From contig OZ020620.1 of assembly GCA_963971575.1 (NCBI GenBank), positions 36,595,992 to 36,659,991 on the forward strand: 64,000 nt of DNA. The letters run 5' to 3'. The notes below the pieces were generated by a model. It had not been told where the DNA came from, did no database searches, and saw only the letters and a list, made by a program, of their open reading frames with translations. The position numbers and the translations under genes are program-made. Source of the stretch: Liopterus haemorrhoidalis (lineage: Eukaryota; Arthropoda; Insecta; Coleoptera; Dytiscidae). Below, one piece after another: positions 1 to 11,499 of the stretch. Positions within the stretch are counted from its first letter, which is position 1. Each line of letters opens with the position of its first letter.

Positions 1-409
1 GATCCCCCACTTCCTTATCCCTCCTCCACAACTCCTCAATCACGCTTATCCCGTCTTTTCTTCTCTTTTACACCTCTGTCGCATCCACTCCGCAACTCCA
101 ATAATACTCATTTCTCATCTCCCCCATGCGTGCCATCTTCCTTTCTGTTCCTCTCTGGCTCTTTCCTCCCAGCATTCCCACCTTATTTTTTTGTCTGTTT
201 CTGAACTTTCTCCTCGTACTTAACCGCCCTCCTTCCTGTACCCACTTTTATCTTATCCCTTTTCAGTTTCTCTCTTACAATATACCCTGGTGTTGTTCTA
301 TCTACTCCTATTCTATTTCTCTGCCACCCCCATTCCCATTTTATCTTCTTTCTTCTCCCTCCTCCTTTACCGAATACCATTACCTTCGTCTTATCCCTGT
401 TTACTTCTA
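1..409 (-). pseudogene. Non-LTR retrotransposon reverse transcriptase, C-terminal fragment
   Basis: Read on the minus strand, the pyrimidine-rich sequence encodes a Lys/Arg/Gly-rich protein typical of the C-terminal half of insect non-LTR reverse transcriptases (R1-clade-like). Visible are the NRDKTKVMVFGKGGG stretch, then TTPGYIVREKLKRDK, then an acidic/basic tail with IEELWRRDKEV. Known family: these residues follow the catalytic palm domain and precede the C-terminal region. The two blocks are much closer together than in intact relatives, so an internal deletion is likely, and a stop interrupts the tail. The palm motif (FADD) is absent, so it cannot act as a polymerase. The fragment runs off the left edge of the window. 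The clade assignment is from recall of the family, not a search. Confidence 0.7.
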
Positions 410-784
410 GTTTTTACTTCTAAATATTTTGATATATATCCTCTAAGAAATAGGATAAGGGATAAAAATCCTGACCTATATTAACGTAACTTAATTATTT
501 CATAAATTTATTTTTTGGTTCATTATGTACTAAGGTTTTTGATGTTTTCGATGTATTTTGACTATTTGGTAGTTTTCCAAAGTAATCTAAATTGTTAAAC
601 AATTTAAATGTATGGTATTGTAAAGGCGGAAGTAGCCAACCTTCGGTATATAAATAACAATTGTGTTTTGGTACTTTGCAAAAATACACAATACGATTAA
701 CTCAATATTATTAGCAACCGGATATTGAATTCCGTAAATATATTCAAATTAATTTGCGATTTTGGCTCATCCAAAATTATACCA
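410..784. other. No recognisable feature
   Basis: AT-rich sequence between the LINE fragment and the next interspersed repeat. I see no coding signal, terminal repeats or tandem structure. Confidence 0.5.
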
Positions 785-960
785 CTAAATCATTAGGTTA
801 TAAATTTATAGTATGTACCATAAATACCAGATTTCAACCAAGAATGCGGTTTTTCTTTCTCAAAATACAAAATTGTTGAAAAGATGTTATTCACGGAATG
901 CGGTTACTGAGTTTGGTAGATTGATTACTAACCAAAAGGACCAAGACCGAATCTTGGTTT
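785..960 (+). repeat. Interspersed repeat, copy 1 (TATAGTATGTACC family)
   Basis: This segment, starting near TATAGTATGTACCATAAAT and running to GATTGATTACTAACCAAAA, recurs in inverted orientation near 6140-6280 and as a shorter copy near 31648-31752. The copies align over about 100-150 bases with scattered substitutions. No coding potential or clear termini, so the class is unknown. Confidence 0.6.
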
Positions 961-1099
961 TTCTCGGTTTCTTACTCCCCTCCTCTTTTTTATGGCGCAG
1001 AACTGTTCAAATAAATCATGATAAATTCATCATCATCGCTTTCAATCGGCAATGAATCAGTTACAAGTATTTCGTTTAATAAATATTGTTGATACATAT

Positions 1100-1362
1100 T
1101 TACATATCGCTCATTTAATGCAACAATGACGTAACTCAAAAATCGCCCTTATTGAGTTAGTGGTATAGAAGGAATCACTTCGAGGTGGACTTTTAACTGG
1201 CTATGGTTCCTAAACTCAACTTCCATAAGTCTCCGCTAGAAAGTTACTTCTATCGTCGTAGCACTCATTGAAGCAATAGTACTTTACAAACTTCAAAGGT
1301 GTTTTCTGAAAAATTACAAATTTTGAGATATGGCTCTCTTGCAATAAATGAGCGATATGTAA
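1100..1362. mobile_element. Short MITE with 24-bp inverted repeats
   Basis: Terminal inverted repeats TTACATATCGCTCATTTA.. at 1100-1123 and 1339-1362 differ at one position and enclose about 215 bp of non-coding DNA. The ends can be read as TA plus CATATCGCTCATTTA, which would fit a Tc1/mariner-type TA target, but the TA could also be part of the repeat. Confidence 0.6.
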
Positions 1363-1815
1363 TGTGCAGACACCACAGAATATTGAGGTTATGGCCTTAA
1401 ACAGAACTGTATTTTGAATAAAGAATCCCTTACATAATCAATTACCAACAAAAATCATAACTAACAGCAAGCAAATATCTGGTTACTCTCTTATATTTAA
1501 GGTATAGTATTTCCAAAATGAAATGGCCATCCTCACTTATTGATTCCAATAATGACTAACAATATAACCACTGAGCTGAGACAGTACCTGCTGAGTTTAT
1601 GGTTCTGTTAATAAGAGTTTCCAGGACCGTATTTATTATTTAAAATAAACCTGTTTTCTTATATGCTATTTAGAATGAACTGTATATACTCACATGACAT
1701 TCCTTTACATTTTTATCAGGCTTAGGACTGGCTATATTTGAATTATAAATATAGGCATGTTTAAAAACCGTTTTGTTTTAAAGTCTATATATATTGTTAT
1801 AGTCTATATTAAATA
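1363..1815. other. No recognisable feature
   Basis: AT-rich DNA without supported ORFs, repeats or terminal structures. Confidence 0.5.
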
Positions 1816-2401
1816 CAGACGATTCCGCTTAATTGAGCCACCGCTTAATTGGGGCAGCCGCTTATTTGGGCCAAATCTCAAAGAACAGAAACCAAACCAA
1901 GGAACCAACAGTAAATTTACATGTTTAATTGGGACAACATTCCGCTTAATTGGGACAGTAAATTTAAGATCACAGTACATATTGTGCTACACATATTCTC
2001 AACCAGGAGGCAAAAAAATGTATGGCCGTGTTACAGCGTTATTTTATGCAGGAAGGAAATGAAGGAAGCCCTACATCCTCACTGAATACCTGTGCTGATT
2101 TTGTAGAAGTGAAATGTTACAAATCAAAAGACAGACTACACTTGACGCATTTTTGGATTGAATTAAATTGTATGTACCTATTTATTATTTTATTTTGGAA
2201 TTTATTATTATTTTTTCTTAAAAGTTTATATTTTTTGGTTATATGTAATTTATAGTTTTGTCCAAGAGTTTATAAAATAAAAATATTAAAAGAAAAATAT
2301 GCATTTTTTAATTTTATGTGAAATTCGCTTAATTGGGGCAGCCGCTTAATTGGGCCAAAATGCCTAAGTCCCGATGTGTCCCAATTAAGCGGTATCGACT
2401 G
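1816..2401 (+). mobile_element. Non-autonomous Tigger/pogo-like element with transposase C-terminus
   Basis: The ends are CAGACGATTCCGCTTAATTG and, inverted, CAGTCGATACCGCTTAATTG, each flanked by TA (1814-1815, 2402-2403). CCGCTTAATTGGG recurs several times near both ends as subterminal repeats. The interior (about 2022-2145) encodes LQRYFMQEG, TSSLNTCADFVEVKCYKSK and, after a frame change, RQTTLDAFLD. This resembles the C-terminal tail of Tigger/pogo transposases. No DDE catalytic domain remains, so the 586-bp element could only be moved in trans. Confidence 0.8.
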
Positions 2402-2406
2402 TACTT

Positions 2407-3170
2407 CAAATTTTCACAAACAATAATTATAGGTACATATGGCTAACTTTGTATGGAAATTCTATTCCGTCTTCGTCCAACTTTTTTATTAAAAAATGCA
2501 CAGTCGGCACTATATTTTTCGAATAAAAGTATATTTTATTTATTATTGTTTTAGACATATAACTATCTATTTTCTTGAAAACTTGTAAATCGCGTCGTTT
2601 TCGCTGCAAATTTTTGCCACGGACAGTGATATGTTGAAATGTTCTGTATGGAACACTAGTTAATTCCGCAGTTCTAAGTGTAGGTTTATCATTACCTTCC
2701 GAAATTAACTTTTTATAAACGTTCAGTATCAGAACTTTGCAATCTTCTGATAAATGACATTTTTCTTTAGTAGCCACGTTCACATTTTCGCATTCCAAGT
2801 CAACGTCCACATTTTCGCACTCCACATTTTTCCACATTTTAGTTGTCAAATCACCTGCACAGATTCACTATTTACACTACAGAAATTAGGAATTTCTTCA
2901 AAAGCAAATAGTCGCCAAAGAGCCATGTTGTTAATGTATGCACGCTATGAACGTTGAAAATTAACTAACAAACTAGTATAACAACCCCTAAAATTTAGAA
3001 ACATTTGGATTATAAATTTGGAAAATAGCCTCAATGGTTTTTAATACACTTCAATTGAACTAGATTTAAATTTAAAATTTCCTTAATACCTCTTATATTC
3101 TTTTACAGCTACGAATCTTGGGATTACTGCCATAAACTCATTACCGAATTGTTAAGCTTCTTAACAAGAG
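2407..3170 (-). pseudogene. Family X copy 1: transposase-like N-terminal fragment
   Basis: The minus strand encodes a protein that also occurs at 55122 onward, so this is a repeated coding family. By comparison with that copy, translation should start at an ATG near 2926 (MALWR...). This copy is frame-disrupted about 25 codons later, and a downstream Met gives an open 140-codon frame (2427-2849). Visible are an acidic stretch with ECENVDVD repeats, then SEDCKVLILNVYKKL, TAELTSVPYRTFQHI, a basic block, and PTVHFLIKKLDEDGIEFPY. The basic block followed by a helix-rich segment is reminiscent of the DNA-binding half of DDE_3-type transposases, but that is inference. The distal end is cut by the Tigger-like element at 2401. 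About 220 bp of upstream sequence is shared with copy 2. Confidence 0.55.
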
Positions 3171-3200
3171 TGGCTATTTCATTTTGGAAATACTTTACAT

Positions 3201-4225
3201 ACTACACCTTTTCCAGTTGTATTTCAGAAAAGATCAGTTGTATTTCAGAATAGTAAATTTTATTTCAGAAAATGTCAATTGTAATTCAGATTAGTCAATT
3301 TGATTTCAGAAAATATCAAATGTATTTCAGATTAGTCAGTTTAATTTCAGAAAGCGTCAATTGTATTTCAGATTAGTCAATTGTAATTCAGAAAATGTCA
3401 ATTCAAATTCAGAAAATATCAAATGTATTTCAGAAAGCGTCAAATGTAATTCAGAAATAGTTAATTGTATTTCAGAATCTGTTTCTGTGCTATATATTAA
3501 GTTTGCATTTTTTTTTTTTTTTTTTTTGGCAAAATTACAGGAACGCAATTAAGAAATTTTATAATTAAGAGTTTATGTAGAAATTTTATAAGATTATTTG
3601 GGGTAAAATTTGGGGTATATTATACCAATTATACATAGAATTTAGAGATTTCTTAAAAAGAAACATAAACACGATTTTATTTAGCTTGGTTACATATTTG
3701 TCTGTGTCTGGATCAAATCTTGTAATCAATTTTTATTCACTTTTACCGAACAATTTTTTTTTGAATATTTGCACACTTGTTTATTGACGGTGACAATAAA
3801 ATATTTTGTCACTTTTGCCCCTTTATTGTATTTCTCAAACAGTGGGACGCAACCCACCAACGCTGTTCGATTTTTGCAGTTTTTTGTTACAACAACATAT
3901 TGTCATAATGTCGTAAACGCTACCTTTGTCACAGACTACTTGATAATAAGAACTGTGTAATATAAATCAGTATTTTTCTGAAATACAATTGACTATTTCT
4001 GAAATACATTTGACAATTTCTGAAATACATCTGACATTTTCTGAATTTAAATTGACAAATCTGAAATACAATTGACGCTTTCTGAAATTAAACTAACTAA
4101 TCTGAAATACATTTGATATTTTCTGAAATCAAATTGACTAATCTGAATTACAATTGACATTTTCTGAAATCAAACTTAAATTATAAACTTGTTCTTTTCT
4201 GAAATACAACTGGAAAAGGTGTAGT
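3201..4225. mobile_element. Foldback element with tandem ~21-bp subrepeats in both arms
   Basis: The left end ACTACACCTTTTCCAGTTGT and the right end match as inverted repeats. Each arm (3201-3485 and about 3968-4225) is an array of degenerate units of the form TCAATTGTATTTCAGAAAAT, facing each other. The ~480-bp centre holds a long T run and no recognised gene. The ORFs of 63 codons in the left arm are readings of the repeat. It lies upstream of family X copy 1, whose matching sequence in copy 2 lacks this insertion. Confidence 0.8.
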
Positions 4226-4313
4226 TATATATTGTTTTAAAGAACGTAGTGCGTCATGAAACCTATGTTGTCATTGATTGAAAAATAGGCTAGATGCAAA
4301 TCTATTCTACTAC

Positions 4314-5626
4314 CAGTGGCGAAGCCAAAGGGGGGGGGGCGGTCCTGGGCCCCTCCCAGGACCAGCAGATTATACGGCGCTTCTCGGAGAGTTGAAAATA
4401 AAATTTGTTAACCACAACAGTAGTTAATTTTTAAATTTCTGCATTGTTAACAATACTGGCATTTTTTTTTTTCTTGATAAATTGACATAATTATTGTTCA
4501 AGTGAAAATACATCACTTTCCAAATATGCTCCAACGAATTATATGAAGGGGAGCGTTGATCCTTTTTCCCCCTGACACATCGACTAAAACATTCGACCAG
4601 TCAAATGATAAAACTGTTTTAAACAACTAATTACTCGATTCAGATAAGATAAAGTGGAAATCTGACTTCGGTATAACCTTCAGAATGTAATTTTAAAATG
4701 ACACCTCAAACGCGAAATAGAGTAGAAATAGTAGAAATATAATAAAGAGAGTAGTTTTGGAGACAATCGCGCTCTTAAAATCGGTATTTGGTTTTATTTT
4801 GTAGATAAATGTGAATATCAATATCTTCTTATGTATTTTTGAAATTAAAATGTTTTACACACAAAAAGGACTGATATAAGTTGTATTGAACAACAGTGGC
4901 GTATTCAGAGGGGGGGCACAAGCCCCCTCTTCCAATGAAATGAAAATTTAACAAATTTATCATAATCGTACAGTAAAATAACTTATGTATTTTACAATAA
5001 TAAGCTATATTTTATTATGACTAGTGATGAAATTAACAGAAAATGCATATTTACATGTTATTTTTAGGTTTTCGTAGGTATAATCAAGAAATCCTTATTC
5101 CGTCACATTGAGTCTGTTCGTTCAGTACAAATTGTGGGCAAGCGGCTGATTTAGAGAACTGAACATAAGCAAGAGAAATATTGAGACTTCAAAAATATAT
5201 CCCGCGAAAAATATAAATAAATATGTATTTATCGAAGAAAAAATCAAGTGAAAGTTTTTGATACATGGATTAACAATTACATTTTTTTTATCAACAAATA
5301 ATGCAATTATTATTTAATATAAACATCAATATCCAACAGCAGGGGTGTCGAACTGATTTGGGTCGCAGTCTATTTTACATACAAAATGATAAGCAGTGAT
5401 GGAACTTTAAATATCCCGAAGGGTTTCTTGACATTTTTTTATAAACAGAAAAGGGGAAGAAAGTATATTTTACATTTTTAAATATATTTTCCCACTAAAT
5501 AAGCTCAAGTGATTTTGATTACCGTTTCAGGGGACACAAAAAATGAGGTTGAGGGCCGTATGCGGCCCGCGTGCCCTCGAAATTTGATTCGGCCCTCCCC
5601 AAGACAAAATCCTGGCTGCGCCACTG
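4314..5626. mobile_element. Non-autonomous hAT element (TSD TCTACTAC)
   Basis: A perfect 8-bp duplication TCTACTAC (4306-4313 and 5627-5634) flanks ends CAGTGGCGAAGCCA and its counterpart CAGTGGCGCAGCCA. This is the hAT signature. The interior is composite: at 4894 a second hAT-type start (CAGTGGCGTATTCAGAGG) and at about 5341 a third (CAGGGGTGTCGAACTGATTT) appear without clearly matched right ends. A GC-rich block near 5555-5600 could be a remnant of one of them. No transposase is visible. Confidence 0.85.
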
Positions 5627-5634
5627 TCTACTAC

Positions 5635-6120
5635 CATAGGTTTTTCTTCGTCCTTTCTCAATCGGCTCAAATAGTCATCGAAGCTGTACACCAATCATTT
5701 TAACCAACTAACTCTTCTTTCTCATTCGAATTCTCTGAAACAGTTATCAGGAAAGCAAAGCACGTACTTTCAAATTTAATCACTGTACCAAATCACAGTC
5801 TCATAAAACCAAAAATTATTATTCATATTGGTTGCGAACAGATTGTAACATTAATTCTGAATGTTGAAAATTCGCCAGCCATGACCCAAATTTGATGGAA
5901 ATTTTTTTCTTAACCTTGCGAACCATAAATAAACAAAATAATAGTTTTAATACTATAAACTTTTTTTTAATTCAATGTTTTTGTTTTCAAAAATTATAAT
6001 CAATATATTTAAATGTCAATAAGGTACACCAGCAATTCTTAAATTTATAAAACACAAGGATTTCTTTGAGATTAAAATTTTTTTGGTGGACTTTGTAGTT
6101 TTGGACACAAAAACTACTAT
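5635..6120. other. No recognisable feature
   Basis: AT-rich DNA with no supported coding or terminal-repeat structure. Confidence 0.5.
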
Positions 6121-6124
6121 CATA

Positions 6125-6285
6125 ACCAGGTTTCGATATTGGTTGTTTTGGTTAGTAATCAATCTATCAAACTTCAGTAACCGCGTCCCGTAAATAATAT
6201 CTTTGTAGCAATTTTATATTTTTAGAACAAAAAATCGCAATATTGGTTGATATCTGGTATTTATGGTACATACTATACATCATTG
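6125..6285 (-). repeat. Interspersed repeat, copy 2 (TATAGTATGTACC family, inverted)
   Basis: The reverse complement of this segment aligns with 800-945: it shares GTATGTACCATAAATACCAG and GATTGATTACTAACCAAAA at the same spacing. It is non-coding. Confidence 0.6.
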
Positions 6286-6639
6286 GTTCTAAAACTTTGC
6301 AAGCCGGAGGATCTCTCTTATAAACGAAATATTTTGGTGCACCTCTATATTTTGGATTGTGTTTTAAATCGATTTGAATTAATAATTAATATAAAAAAAT
6401 GTGGCTACCACAGGACCGACCGCTATCACAAAGTACTTGTATAAAATACATTATAGAAGTAGAGTAGTTATTATTGTAAAAGACAATAACGTATTATATT
6501 ACGTTGACAATTTCATGTGTATTTATAATTTACGATAACCATGGAACGTGCCTGCATACATACAAAAAAAGTCTCAAATAAAAGTTGTTAGTTAATGCTT
6601 TTATAGCAACTTAAATAATTTTTTTCGAAATTTTTCTCT

Positions 6640-6960
6640 GTTGTGAAATATTCGCCAAAATCTTAAAATTGACACGAGTAAACTCCCATTTCTAGTTAAC
6701 CAATTTTTACCAAAAGTTGATCAACTCGTGCCATTGATGTCAAAAGCTTAAATATGAAGTTTCATAAAAATCATTTTAGCCGAATTTGCTCTGCACGTGT
6801 ACACAGACCGACGGTGAGAGAGACAGACAGACAGACCGACATATATCATGCTAAAAATAGTCAGAACGTTATGTAGGGACTTCAATTCGTGGAGATCCAT
6901 CGAAATCTCGAAAAGTCAAAATTGGTATGATCGCAATACCTCCCTCGGTCGGTAAAAAGC
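6640..6960. repeat. Degenerate interspersed repeat with GACA microsatellite
   Basis: A short (GACA)n tract (ACAGACAGACAGACCGAC) sits between TTTCATAAAAATCATTTTAG and CTTCAATTCGTGGAGATCC. This layout recalls insect repeats carrying proto-microsatellites, but it is not the same family as the DINE-like copies elsewhere in the window. Boundaries are not defined. Confidence 0.35.
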
Positions 6961-6982
6961 AACATTTTAATTTTAAAACTTA

Positions 6983-7999
6983 TGGTCTATTTCAAAGTAG
7001 AAAAATGTGTGTTAGAAGATAGGAGCTGTTTGTCCTTGCTTCGGATTGGTTTAGATCGTCATCCCTATTATACTGTTAAAATATTGTTTTTAGTCCAAGT
7101 TGACAGATGTTCAGTGTCGTACATTGGAAATATATATTATTTATATATTTTTTCATATATTTTGTTATTATTTACATATTTAAACTTTTATTTATATTCT
7201 TGGCGTAGATTTTATGGAGAAAATTCTTCATGTAATTTAGTTTTACGCAGTTATGTACTTTTTAGGTTATCTGACATATACATAAATATTGTTTGACACT
7301 TGACAATTAACAGATCAAGAAAGAGGACTAATGTGAAGCCAAAAGACAGCCCAGCTAATTGTGCCCAAAGACGAAGTTATTGATATAATTTTGAGACCTT
7401 CATATATACATATAAATATTTTTATTTTTTATTTACAATAAATATTTAAATAAGAAACTTTAGCTCTGAAGATATATTGTTTGTTTTATAGCTTTATTTA
7501 AACTCTTTTAGCCAAATCTCTCTTTTTATATATAGTATAATCTGTCTCAATTTGTAATACGAAACTAGATCTGGTTACTTTGGTGACTGTTGTGGTGTAA
7601 ACAGACTTTGGCGTATCCGTGTGAACCAATACTATGACAATAGTATAAGTGTATTGTCAATATACAACATAAAAAATGAACTTTCACTGTTAGTTCCGTA
7701 TTACAAAACGAGACAGATAATACATAATTTTTAAAAAATATATTTTTTTTTTACTTTTTCAAATTTTCCATTAAACTGGATTTACGTCGTATAAATAACG
7801 TAAGTGTATTATCTGCCTTGTTTATTTCAATATCTTATTAACCCTTTTTATATTAAAAAAATATCCCTTACAACCCCAATTGCTACGCCCATGCCCTAGC
7901 TGTAACTTATTTTAAATTTCCCGCTATACTGTATTTGTCCAGTGTAAATCGTACTCGGTTCGCAGCGCTATCTACTTTTTTCTACTTTGAAATAGACCA
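6983..7999. mobile_element. 1.0-kb TA-flanked MITE (TGGTCTATTTCAAAGTAGA family), copy 1
   Basis: The ends TGGTCTATTTCAAAGTAGA are near-perfect inverted repeats flanked by TA (6981-6982, 8000-8001). A second, more diverged copy lies at 27382-28610. The interior is AT-rich; the 104-codon ORF at its left end is mostly not conserved in the other copy and I do not regard it as a gene. The TA target suggests the Tc1/mariner superfamily. Confidence 0.8.
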
Positions 8000-8001
8000 T
8001 A

Positions 8002-8670
8002 GTTTTAAACCAAAAATAAATTGTAATAAAAAAAAAATTAAACATTAATTATTTATTTTTAATTCGATAACTGTGCCATTGATGATTTTCTTTTCTACTA
8101 AGTTCGAAATATTAGGTTCAACATTTGATAGATTGCTCTTAAATCATGTTCAACCTCAGTCTATTGAGAAGTGACATTCTTTAATAGGCTAACTGGTGGC
8201 CAAATTATTGTACTAATTAAGTATATATTTTTAACACTGGGATCTCAGAAATGCAATGCCGCTTAAATTAGATATAAGTTGTTTTTTTAATGGAACAATT
8301 TACTGGTGCAATCTTTTTTTAAAAATATTCCATAGGTCACTAAATATTAATAAAAGATCATTTATCATGTAGTTTTAAAAATAAAAACTTACCCTTTTTG
8401 TTACTAGTTGCTAAAGCAGGAGTGCTGATTTGCATATTTTAATATTTATCACTTAATAACACTGTCACTTTATACACTAATATAAATACTAACACACACT
8501 GAGTAAATAAGAAAGAAAGAAAGACACTTTCGAAATATTGTGTGGTCATTAGTTAATGAGCTCAAACTATTTTCAACAAGTTGAACGAGGTGCACAGACA
8601 AAAAAATCACCAAAAATTGCGCAGTCGGGATATTGAAAATTCATTTACAGAAATTACTTGTACTGTAGAT
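8002..8670. other. No recognisable feature
   Basis: AT-rich DNA between two mobile elements, with no supported features. Confidence 0.5.
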
Positions 8671-8678
8671 ACTGAAGG

Positions 8679-11188
8679 CAGGGCCGTATTTAGGGTTAGG
8701 GGGGCCTGAAGCGCAAATGAAATGTGGGCCCCTAAAAAAAATTTCTTGACTTTAATTTCTTTTTGTTAGTAGTTTAAATACAATAAACTGAAAATTGTAA
8801 TAAGTTACACCTATGAAATCTTAAAAGAAAATTGAAATAAAATCTTTTTCTAATTTTTTATTACAAAAACAATGTTACAGAACGAAAACAGAAAAGATTT
8901 AAATGAAAAAAAAAAACAGAAAATACATAAATTACAACAGTACATTACACCCGTGCTTCGCTACGGTATATTGACGATGTCATTAGTGTCATTAGTGTAA
9001 AATACTCAGTTTGTTTTTAATCATGTGTCACCTTTGTAAGCAAAAACCTAGTCGATATCTCATTTGTGCTAAGAGATATTGAGTAATCCGTTAAAAAACA
9101 TTTTACTCTTTTTCACCACATAGAGGAATCACACACATCGAACTTCAAAAAATCCTTTCTTAGTGGGTTCTTACTAGTCTAGTGCCTACGCACCATATTT
9201 TACGCTGATACTTCACTTGATGATAATGGAATGCCGTTTGGCACACGTGTTCTTTATAAAAATTAAATCATTTTAACCCGCAGCACCTATTTGTGAAGTG
9301 AGGCACATTCAAGATGGCGGCGAAAATAGCGCGCCAATTACGATAACGATAACTAATTTTTATGATAGAGCAAAATAGCTAAATACATATTTGTAGAATG
9401 GACCTTTAGCTACAATTTGCCGCGTCGTACGCGAATTTCCGTCACTTAATTTACAAGATACCGTCCATAATTCATTCTCAGACGCAAAAAAGCGATTTCC
9501 GAAATGGCTAACGAATTTCGTATGATATGGCTCGTTTTTTATTAATGTAATGTCGTAGATTACGAATCTGTTATCAAAATGGCGAAAGTTTTAAGTTTTT
9601 TCCCAAATTCGAGACATGATGATATACCCTATCACTGCAAATCTGCGTATATTAACATTTTGTTTCAATTCTTCCTAAATCCGTGGCTACAAGAATACGT
9701 TCGGAATTTTTCTCTGAGTGGCGCCGAAAATAAGATAACGACCGAAATGTGTAAAGTCTCAACTTCGTATTATTTTGACACTTTTTATATCGTTCTCGAC
9801 CAAATTGGATCTGTAAATTATAAAAATGAAATAAAAAAAGGCATATGACTAGATATGATTCGGGTTTTGCCCGAAATAAAATAAAAGATCTGACATATCC
9901 GGCCGGAATGCCTGTAAATTATGGAATTTAAGTAAGATGCTCCATGCATACATGGAATGCATCTATTTGCTTAGGTTTGTCTGCAGTACCTGGTCTCAAA
10001 TGAAGCCGCTTTCGAAATATCGTTCGAAAATTGAATTTTGCTATTTATATCAAATTTGTCGAGTTGTATATCAATTTCGGGTATATAGAAGACGTAGATT
10101 TCGAAAATGGAGTTAATTTAAAGATTTGCTGCATATAAGATAGAATTTTGCCCGAAAAAATAATTACATGTATTCTTTACATAACAGTGAGATTAATTAC
10201 ACGACAGTTAAGTGCTTTCCCACCCAAAAGAGTGGATTAGGACAAAATCCTGAAATAAGATTTTCGGCATTTGTATGAGTAATCTTTGTAAGAAAAAACC
10301 AAGTCGATATCTTATTGGTCCGAAGAGATATTAAGAAATCCTTGAATTCATATTCCACTCCTTTTCACCCTTAAGAGATGCAATTTTAAAACACTGTCAA
10401 TATTATTTCGAGATGTTTTAAAAAGACACTTATGTGCTAAAAATAAATTTTATAACTCAACAAACACATGAGCTACGACGGCATGTATAATTCACCCCGA
10501 TTGTATATTCACCCCTTTAGGGGTTGATTAAGATAAAAACCTGAAATAAGTTTTTCGGTATTTGTATGAATAATCTTTGTAAGTAAAAACCAAGTCGGTA
10601 TCTTATTGGTCCTAAGAGATATTAAGGAATCCTTGAATTAACATTTCACCCCTTTTCACCCTTTAGGGACGTAATTTTAAAAAACTTTTAATTCCATTTA
10701 GAAATATTTTAAAAAGACACTTATGTTCCAAAAATAAATTTTATAACTCAACAAACACAGGAAATACAACAGGATGTATAATTCACCCCGATTGTAGATT
10801 CACCCCTTTAGGAGTTGATTTGAACAAAATCCTGAAATTGGTTTTTAGGTATTTGTATGGGTAATCTTTGTAAGCAAAAAGCAAGTCGATATCTTATTGG
10901 TCCTAAGAAATATTAAGGAATCCTTGAAATCACATGTCACCCCTTTTCACCAAAAATTTGGTAATTTTGAAATAAACTAAACTAACTTGAACTCAGAACA
11001 GAACTTGAAGAAAAAAAAAGTTTATGTATTTATATTATTTGTCTAATGTATGTATTTTATATTGTAAAATAAATTTTGATTTTTTTTCAAAATTTTTGGG
11101 TTCTACCACAAAAAATTATGTAAGTTAGAAGTAGACCCCTCAGGCCTGGTGGGCCTGAAGCGGCCGCTTCTGCTAGAATCCGGGCCTG
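8679..11188. mobile_element. hAT-type element (TSD ACTGAAGG)
   Basis: A perfect 8-bp duplication ACTGAAGG (8671-8678, 11189-11196) flanks ends CAGGGCCGTATTTAGG and, inverted, CAGGCCCGGATTCTAG. No hAT transposase is visible. Most of the interior is other repeat DNA beginning near CCCGTGCTTCGCTACGG (8951) and including the tandem array at 10203-10972, so the hAT has been invaded or has captured sequence. The 89-codon ORF at 9579 is unrecognised. Confidence 0.85.
10203..10972. repeat. Tandem array, ~291-bp unit, about 2.7 copies
   Basis: TTTTCGGNATTTGTATGA..TAATCTTTGTAAG recurs starting at 10261, 10552 and 10843, exactly 291 bp apart both times. Each unit carries AAGTCGATATCTTATTGGTC, CACCCCTTTTCACC and TTATAACTCAACAAACACA. 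A diverged partial unit occurs at about 8995-9115. It is non-coding. Confidence 0.85.
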
Positions 11189-11499
11189 ACTGAAGGTGCG
11201 TTCGGCATAAGCTAATAATCTACACATTCTGCATAATTTACACAAGAAACATTCGGCATAAAGTTTTTGTGTGCTTTGTGCTGCACGAAGATCGTTCGGC
11301 AAATATCGTGCAGTGTAGTTTGTGCTGCACAATCGTCACAAGTTCAGATCGTGCGGCAATCTGTGCAATAGTGTTTTGGGCGGTAAAAATATAAGTTATT
11401 ATTTTTACGAAACAATATGAGTGAAAACAATCAAGATATCATTGTTTATGCCAACAGCATTTACAAAATAAATAGGACAGACATGAACCTCATGATGGA

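Noticed and set aside
126..410. 94-codon plus-strand ORF rich in Phe, Leu, Ser and Pro
   Set aside because: It is the antisense shadow of a Lys/Arg-rich reverse transcriptase fragment on the other strand.
3357..3552. Paired 63-codon ORFs on both strands with Ser-Glu repeats
   Set aside because: They read the ~21-bp units of the foldback arm; 21 is a multiple of 3, so repeats stay open by chance.
6982..7296. 104-codon ORF as a gene
   Set aside because: It begins in the terminal inverted repeat of a MITE and its frame is not maintained in the second copy at 27382.
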